A DNA stretch of 64,000 nucleotides, from contig NC_071399.1 of NCBI RefSeq assembly GCF_022682495.2, positions 11,761,342-11,825,341 on the forward strand, given 5' to 3'. The notes under the pieces are model-generated. The model made no database searches and was not told the origin of the DNA. It saw nothing but the letters and a program-made list of their open reading frames with translations. Origin of the DNA: Desmodus rotundus (Eukaryota > Chordata > Mammalia > Chiroptera > Phyllostomidae). A program made the position numbers and the translations under genes. This document shows, piece by piece, positions 42,301-48,300 of the stretch. The first letter of the stretch is position 1, and the number at the start of each line of letters is the position of its first letter.

Positions 42301-45300
42301 TATCGTAGGTAATTTTAAACTTATACAACTGCTGAAGCATATTTTAACATTTATGCTGCTGGGTTATTAATCAACTTTCAAAATATGATTTTATGCTATG
42401 AAAAAAATTCTTTTCATGGTGAGCACTACAGATAAATTATAAATAACCAACTATATCATTTTCCACTCCTCCACAACTGAATTCCTTTCCCCATAGGCCC
42501 CCAACCCTTCCACTTCGGCTGGAATGAAATGCGAGGAAGAAATTATTCCCAGCACCACCATGAACAGAAAAATCATTCCCCCACAGCAGAACCTATCCTT
42601 TTGCAACTGTTACAATCAAGTCTCTGAGTATCTCCTGGTGAAAATAATGCAGAAAAAAACTCAAACTCCCTCTTCAAATTAAGAAGGGCAGGAACGAGAA
42701 AGGAAGCAGATGGGAAACTATGCAGGTCAATACTAAAAGGAAACAAACCTTCAAATTTCTAATGCTGAATGGTATTTAGAACACATCCCAGAAAGAAAAA
42801 TAAATGTACACCATGTTTTACTGGTAACATGAAAGCTTTACTGGTAAAGAAAAGCTTTACTGGTAACAGGTTTTCAAGTATACTAATGCACGGGTACAGG
42901 TGCATCTGTTAAAATAAAAGTGCTTAAAAGCCAACTAGTGTCAAAGCACACTAATTTCCATGAAGTTTATTTTACAAATCTTTACTCAAAATTCTGTAAA
43001 TTCCTGATTATTTTTCGAAAGATGTATGTTGGCTGTATTTCCTATTGGACCTCAGTTCCCTGTCATTCTGAGGAGGTCTATCACCTTTCCCTTTTACTAA
43101 ATCTCACTTTGCAGAGTCAGAAGTTAGTGTATTTTTCTCATTGTGAATAAATCACAATGAAAATGCTACCTTGTCCCATCTTCATTTCAATTTTTAATCT
43201 TTTGGTTTGCTTCAGGTGTAGGCTAACCTGAGAAATAAAGAATCCTAACAGCCTTCAAATAAATGGCAAACAAACTTGGAGACTTCCAACAGACAATATG
43301 ACAAGCAATGATACTCTATACTTACAGCTCTTAGCTCTATGATGAATGTGAACTTTCCCAATGCTGTTCAAAATGAGTTAAGCTGTGCTAAATGAAACAA
43401 ACTAGAAAAACCATGGTTCTTTAAGCTGAAGATCAGAATGATTAGATTTTATAACCAACCATTAAAACTATCTTTAATGTTAGTAAATAAAATTTTTAAA
43501 CTTCCATGTTTAAAAATATATTCACCATTAACAATTTGAGGTTTCTTCCCTGAAATATGCTTTTCATTAAGGAATGCCCATAAAAATATAATCTTATAAA
43601 ATGACAGAAAAGTTTAAGCCTTCATTTCTAGCACTTTAATTACCAACAAGCCGCTTGCCAGGGTCTCTGAGCCTCAGACTGCACATCTATGTTTAGGGAT
43701 GTGCTCTCAGCTACAGGACCAGACCCCACAGCGGAATCTACAGTTCGAGCACCCTCCTCCTCCTCCTTTCCTCTAGGCTGAGCTACTTTACTGGCATAAA
43801 TCATACAAGTGTTAAGAAGGGCAGTGAAACGTTCTAGTGGATGGCACAGTTTTCTGGAAACACGCCAGCTCCTCTGAGGCCGCACCAGAGTGCTGTCAGT
43901 ACGTGCACACTGATAAGCTACGAAAGCAACACACACATTATTTAAGAGGTCCGCAACTTACAAGGATCTTCTGGAGAACTTTCATATATGACTTTTCCTG
44001 TTCTTTAAGGTGATCTATGAGATGAGTAAGGCGCTCAACATTAGCAGATCTTTCATTTTTCTCTACAAGATCCTCCCGCATGGAACTAGCTTTGGTAATA
44101 TAGTCACGAATCTGAACAAGCCTGCTCACAACCTGCTGGGGAAATTTTTTTTTAAAAAGGCACAAAAGTAAACAGTATGTAAAATTGAGCATAATTCATT
44201 CAACAGCAGTAATTTTTACAGATTTGAAATTTCAGCTATAAAAATACTTCTAATTACTGTGTAAATTCATACATGCAAAACATCTGAATCAAATTTAGAA
44301 TTTAATCAGAACTATCAGCAATACTAACAACTCCAATTACTGCTAATTTTAAAAATTTCAAAATTAGTGTTTACATTACCTGAAAATTTATTTATAGAAC
44401 TGCACACCCAACTATTTATATAAATTTTTCTTATGTTTATTTATAAATTTAAAGTACTATAAATACCTTTGAAAGTACTTTTCAAAAGAATTATGCCATC
44501 ATTTAAAAAAATTCTTACAACAAGCTATTAATCACATTGCTCCCAACCCCCCCGTACAAAAATTGGCAATACAGCATTTGGCAGAAAAACAGCAGCCCTG
44601 ATCTACCTGAATAAGTCATTTTTACAATCGTTTTAGGTTAAAAAAAAAATTTATTTTGAATAAATCAGATCGATTAATGTAAAGTATGAAGGAGTACTTT
44701 AAGTCTACCTAACAAAAATTCCTACACGCATAGTCTAACACAATTTTTCTAATGTTAATGTTTTATACTTTGAGGTGTGTGAAGGCGAGGAGCAAAAGAA
44801 ACAAATCCTTACCACCTGGCTGCTCTCCATGGCAGGCTCTCCTCGCCCATCTTCTTCAGAGACTTGACAGCTTTGCAAAAGGTCATTACTTAAAGCAGAA
44901 GCAAACAACTCTTTACACTGTGCCAATCCGGTCACTTCTCTCTTCTGAGGACTTGTGGCGGCATCTTTGCTCTTGTTAGTATTAATCTGCATAGGCAAAC
45001 AGTTGAAGGGCTTTCGGTTCTCACTAAGCTGACGTTTGTTGTTAGCAGCTGTTGCTCTGCCTTGAGAATCACTTCCAATGCTTCTCTACATATGAAAAAG
45101 AAACCAAATCCACAAATGTTAGTCATTCAACAATATTAAAGAAATCTCAATGTTCTGAGTTTCACCATCAGATATTGATTCAGCTTGTAGTAACACGAAA
45201 CAGCTTCAGATCTACAAAATTCTACTAAAATATCACAATTTGATTGGTACAACCTATTCCTAATTTTGTCAGCCTATTCAATTGATGACTATCAGCAAGA

Positions 45301-48300
45301 TTAGTCTACATAAAATACTACGAATATGGACTATACTTATAGCCCATAGTGCTAGTCTTACTTTTTCACAGTTTTATATAGGCTTTGAACCCAGTGAATC
45401 AATGTTAATTAATGTGAACATCAGCATGAACATGAGTCTTTATGAAGCCCCGCACGAAAAAGTACTCAGCTCAGTGCTTGGCATGTGTGTTCAATAACTG
45501 GTAAAAAGATGAACAAAGGATATATGACCATCACCATACCAGACTTGATGTACCTTTATGCATATTTGGAAACCTGTTTATCTCTGTAAAGTACAGATGT
45601 AATAGTAAAATATTAAGAGTTCATTATCATTTATGCAAAATGGAATATTATTCAGCTTTAAAAAAATGGAAATCCTGACACATACTGCAACACATTTGAA
45701 CCTTGAGAACACTATGCTGGGTAAAATAAGCCAGTCACCGACAGACAAACATATATGAAGTTCATTAACACTGAACTCAACACCAACAGCACAAGTTGTT
45801 ATACCTAGTACAAGATGAAGCACCAGGGGAAGTCCAATTCCGAGACCAAAAGTAGAATGGGGGCTGTCAGGGGGTGCGGGGGAGGGGAGAGTGGGCAGTG
45901 GTTGTTTAATGGGAGGGAGTTTTAGTTTTCCAAGATGAAAAGGGTTCTGTACTTGGACGGTGGTAATGGTACCACAATAAGGTGAATGTATGCAATGTCG
46001 CTGAACTAAACTAAAAAAGGTGAAGATGGTTAATTTTGTTATGTGTATTTTACCACAACTTTTAAAAAGAGCAAAGCTCAGTACCACCTTTAGTTCATTA
46101 CCATTTCTACTTCCTCTTACTTCTAAACTTTTATTTCAGTGATTATATAAATACAAACATAGTTTTATTCTAAACAAGTTTATCCAGCACATTCCACACT
46201 GAACCAAAAATACAGTCAAAACTCAGTTCTTGAACATGACGGTTATCAAACAATTCCATCAAGTTGTTCACGGAGAAAATGCATCAGTTGTCTAACAGAA
46301 CTTTGGGCCTCGACTCTCTACCTGACAACCCTCTCACGCTGACACTTGCATGATCAGTCCCGCGTCTCTAAGGCAACAAACAAAGGAGATTGTTTTCAAA
46401 CAAATCGCTTCTCGAACAGTTTTTCTGGAACACATTAAGTTCTAAAACCAACGTTCCACTGTACTCTAAACTTTTCCTTAATAGCAATCTGATTTGGTAC
46501 TAACATGCAAAATTTAGTTTCATAATGAAATCATTTAAGTTAGTCATGCAGTACAAAGTCCAAAGAGACTTGTCCTTAGAAAGTTCAGAAATAAGGCTTT
46601 GTTGCCCTTCAAAGAACACAGTTCCCACCACTACTGATTAAAATTCTTTCCATTTGCACAGATACTAAGAAAAAAATAATAAACAGCTTGACTTTTTATT
46701 AAGACACATTATTTAATCCATTTTTAAAGTTTTTCCATAGTCATATACTGATTTTTAAAATAACTCACTAACCTGATCTAAATCACTGAAGTTTATCCGC
46801 TGCTTAAGTTTCTCTAATTCTGCCTGCTCTGGAACAGACATCTGGGTCATGTATCTACTGTGCGGAAACGTATGTGGAGTCTTTGTTCTTCGCCTTCCAA
46901 CTCCTGGTGACGACTCCGGAGAAATGTCATTGGTTACCCGCTTGTCACTTTCTACACCAAACTTTTTCTTATTCTTTTCTGATGATCTATTTGCCTTCTT
47001 CTGTTGGCCACACCAATCCTTTAAAAAAAGTAAAAGCAAGAAGAGTTAATGTGGTCTCTATCAAACCAGGAGAATAATTTGGTATTCTTAAAAAAATTCT
47101 GGTCAGTCTTAAAAACGACGAAACACTTTTCACATAAAAATATAGTCTTAGAGACAATTATTTACTACTGCTAACCCATTTTACCCCCGTTATGGCTGGT
47201 CTAAATTTCACAGGCTGTCCTTCAGAAAATAGACTGCTTTCCTTTTCACAGATCGTTACCAGATACAAATCCCTAAGCTCCAACTCTGGAGTCAGTCTAA
47301 ATACTTTCAAAAGCACTTTTAAAAATGGTTCTTTACTATTTATAAACTGAACAGTGAAATGAATTATAGATACCTTTACTGGCCTCCTTTAAAGTCAGTA
47401 TGTACAAGAAAACAGATCTGAAATCAGCCTGGGTTCTAAAGTAATTACTGTTTTCTGAAGAAATGCTCCATTGCATGACCCTACGCAATTTACTTAACTC
47501 CTCACAGCCTTAGTTTCCTAATCTTTAAAACAGTGTCACCTTGAAAACACAACTAAAAATAACATACATAAAAACATCCAGCACAGTACCTAGTATGTGG
47601 TGAGCAGTAAATATAGCTTATTATGGGGCTTACAGACAACAATATGTTACATAGGATTTGATGACAAAAATGCTTCATGTTTTAACTAGAAAACATTTTT
47701 ATTTACTAAGTTCTACCCACATAACCTAACTCATTCAACAGAAAGTCTACAAATTCCCACCGTATTCAGATTAGAAGAATCTTTTAGTTTTATGCTAGTA
47801 AAACCTTTGGTATATTCTCCTCATTTATAAGAAAACGCCCTTCACCACAGACTATGCCTTCACACCAGTCCACGTGTCGGTGTCCCTGCCAACCTCTTGT
47901 TCTACCTGCCCCACCTCATCGGCCAGATGACTGGAGACAAGATGCACATCTACTCCAAACTGGAAGAATCATACTTTAAAATTTCTCATGTAACTTAAGA
48001 GACTACTGGTCAGTATTTAATTGCAGCTGTGACTGAAAACTTCAGAAAGAAAGGGCAGCTACAGTGCACCACGTGGACCAGAGAAGAGAGAAAGCCGGTC
48101 TGTGAAGAAACAGTTGTGTTACAGGGACTTGGAAGGAGAGTAAGGGAAGTGAATGAGTAATTCTTGACAACTTTGCAGTTCCTTATTCTGTCCCTTTCTA
48201 AAACCCAACTTTATTTCCTTAAATTGTTTTTCATAAAACAGCTTTATATCTTTATCAAAAAAACTTCCTCTTTGGCTTAAGCTAACTCAAGTTGATATCT

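Noticed and set aside
43910..43961. A 52-nt intron linking exon 6 directly to the 43.9-kb frame
   Set aside because: It is shorter than the practical minimum for mammalian spliceosomal introns. Reading through it meets a stop after eight codons.
45578..46087. 169-codon minus-strand ORF
   Set aside because: It lies on the reverse strand of an old L1 3' end and has no coding character.
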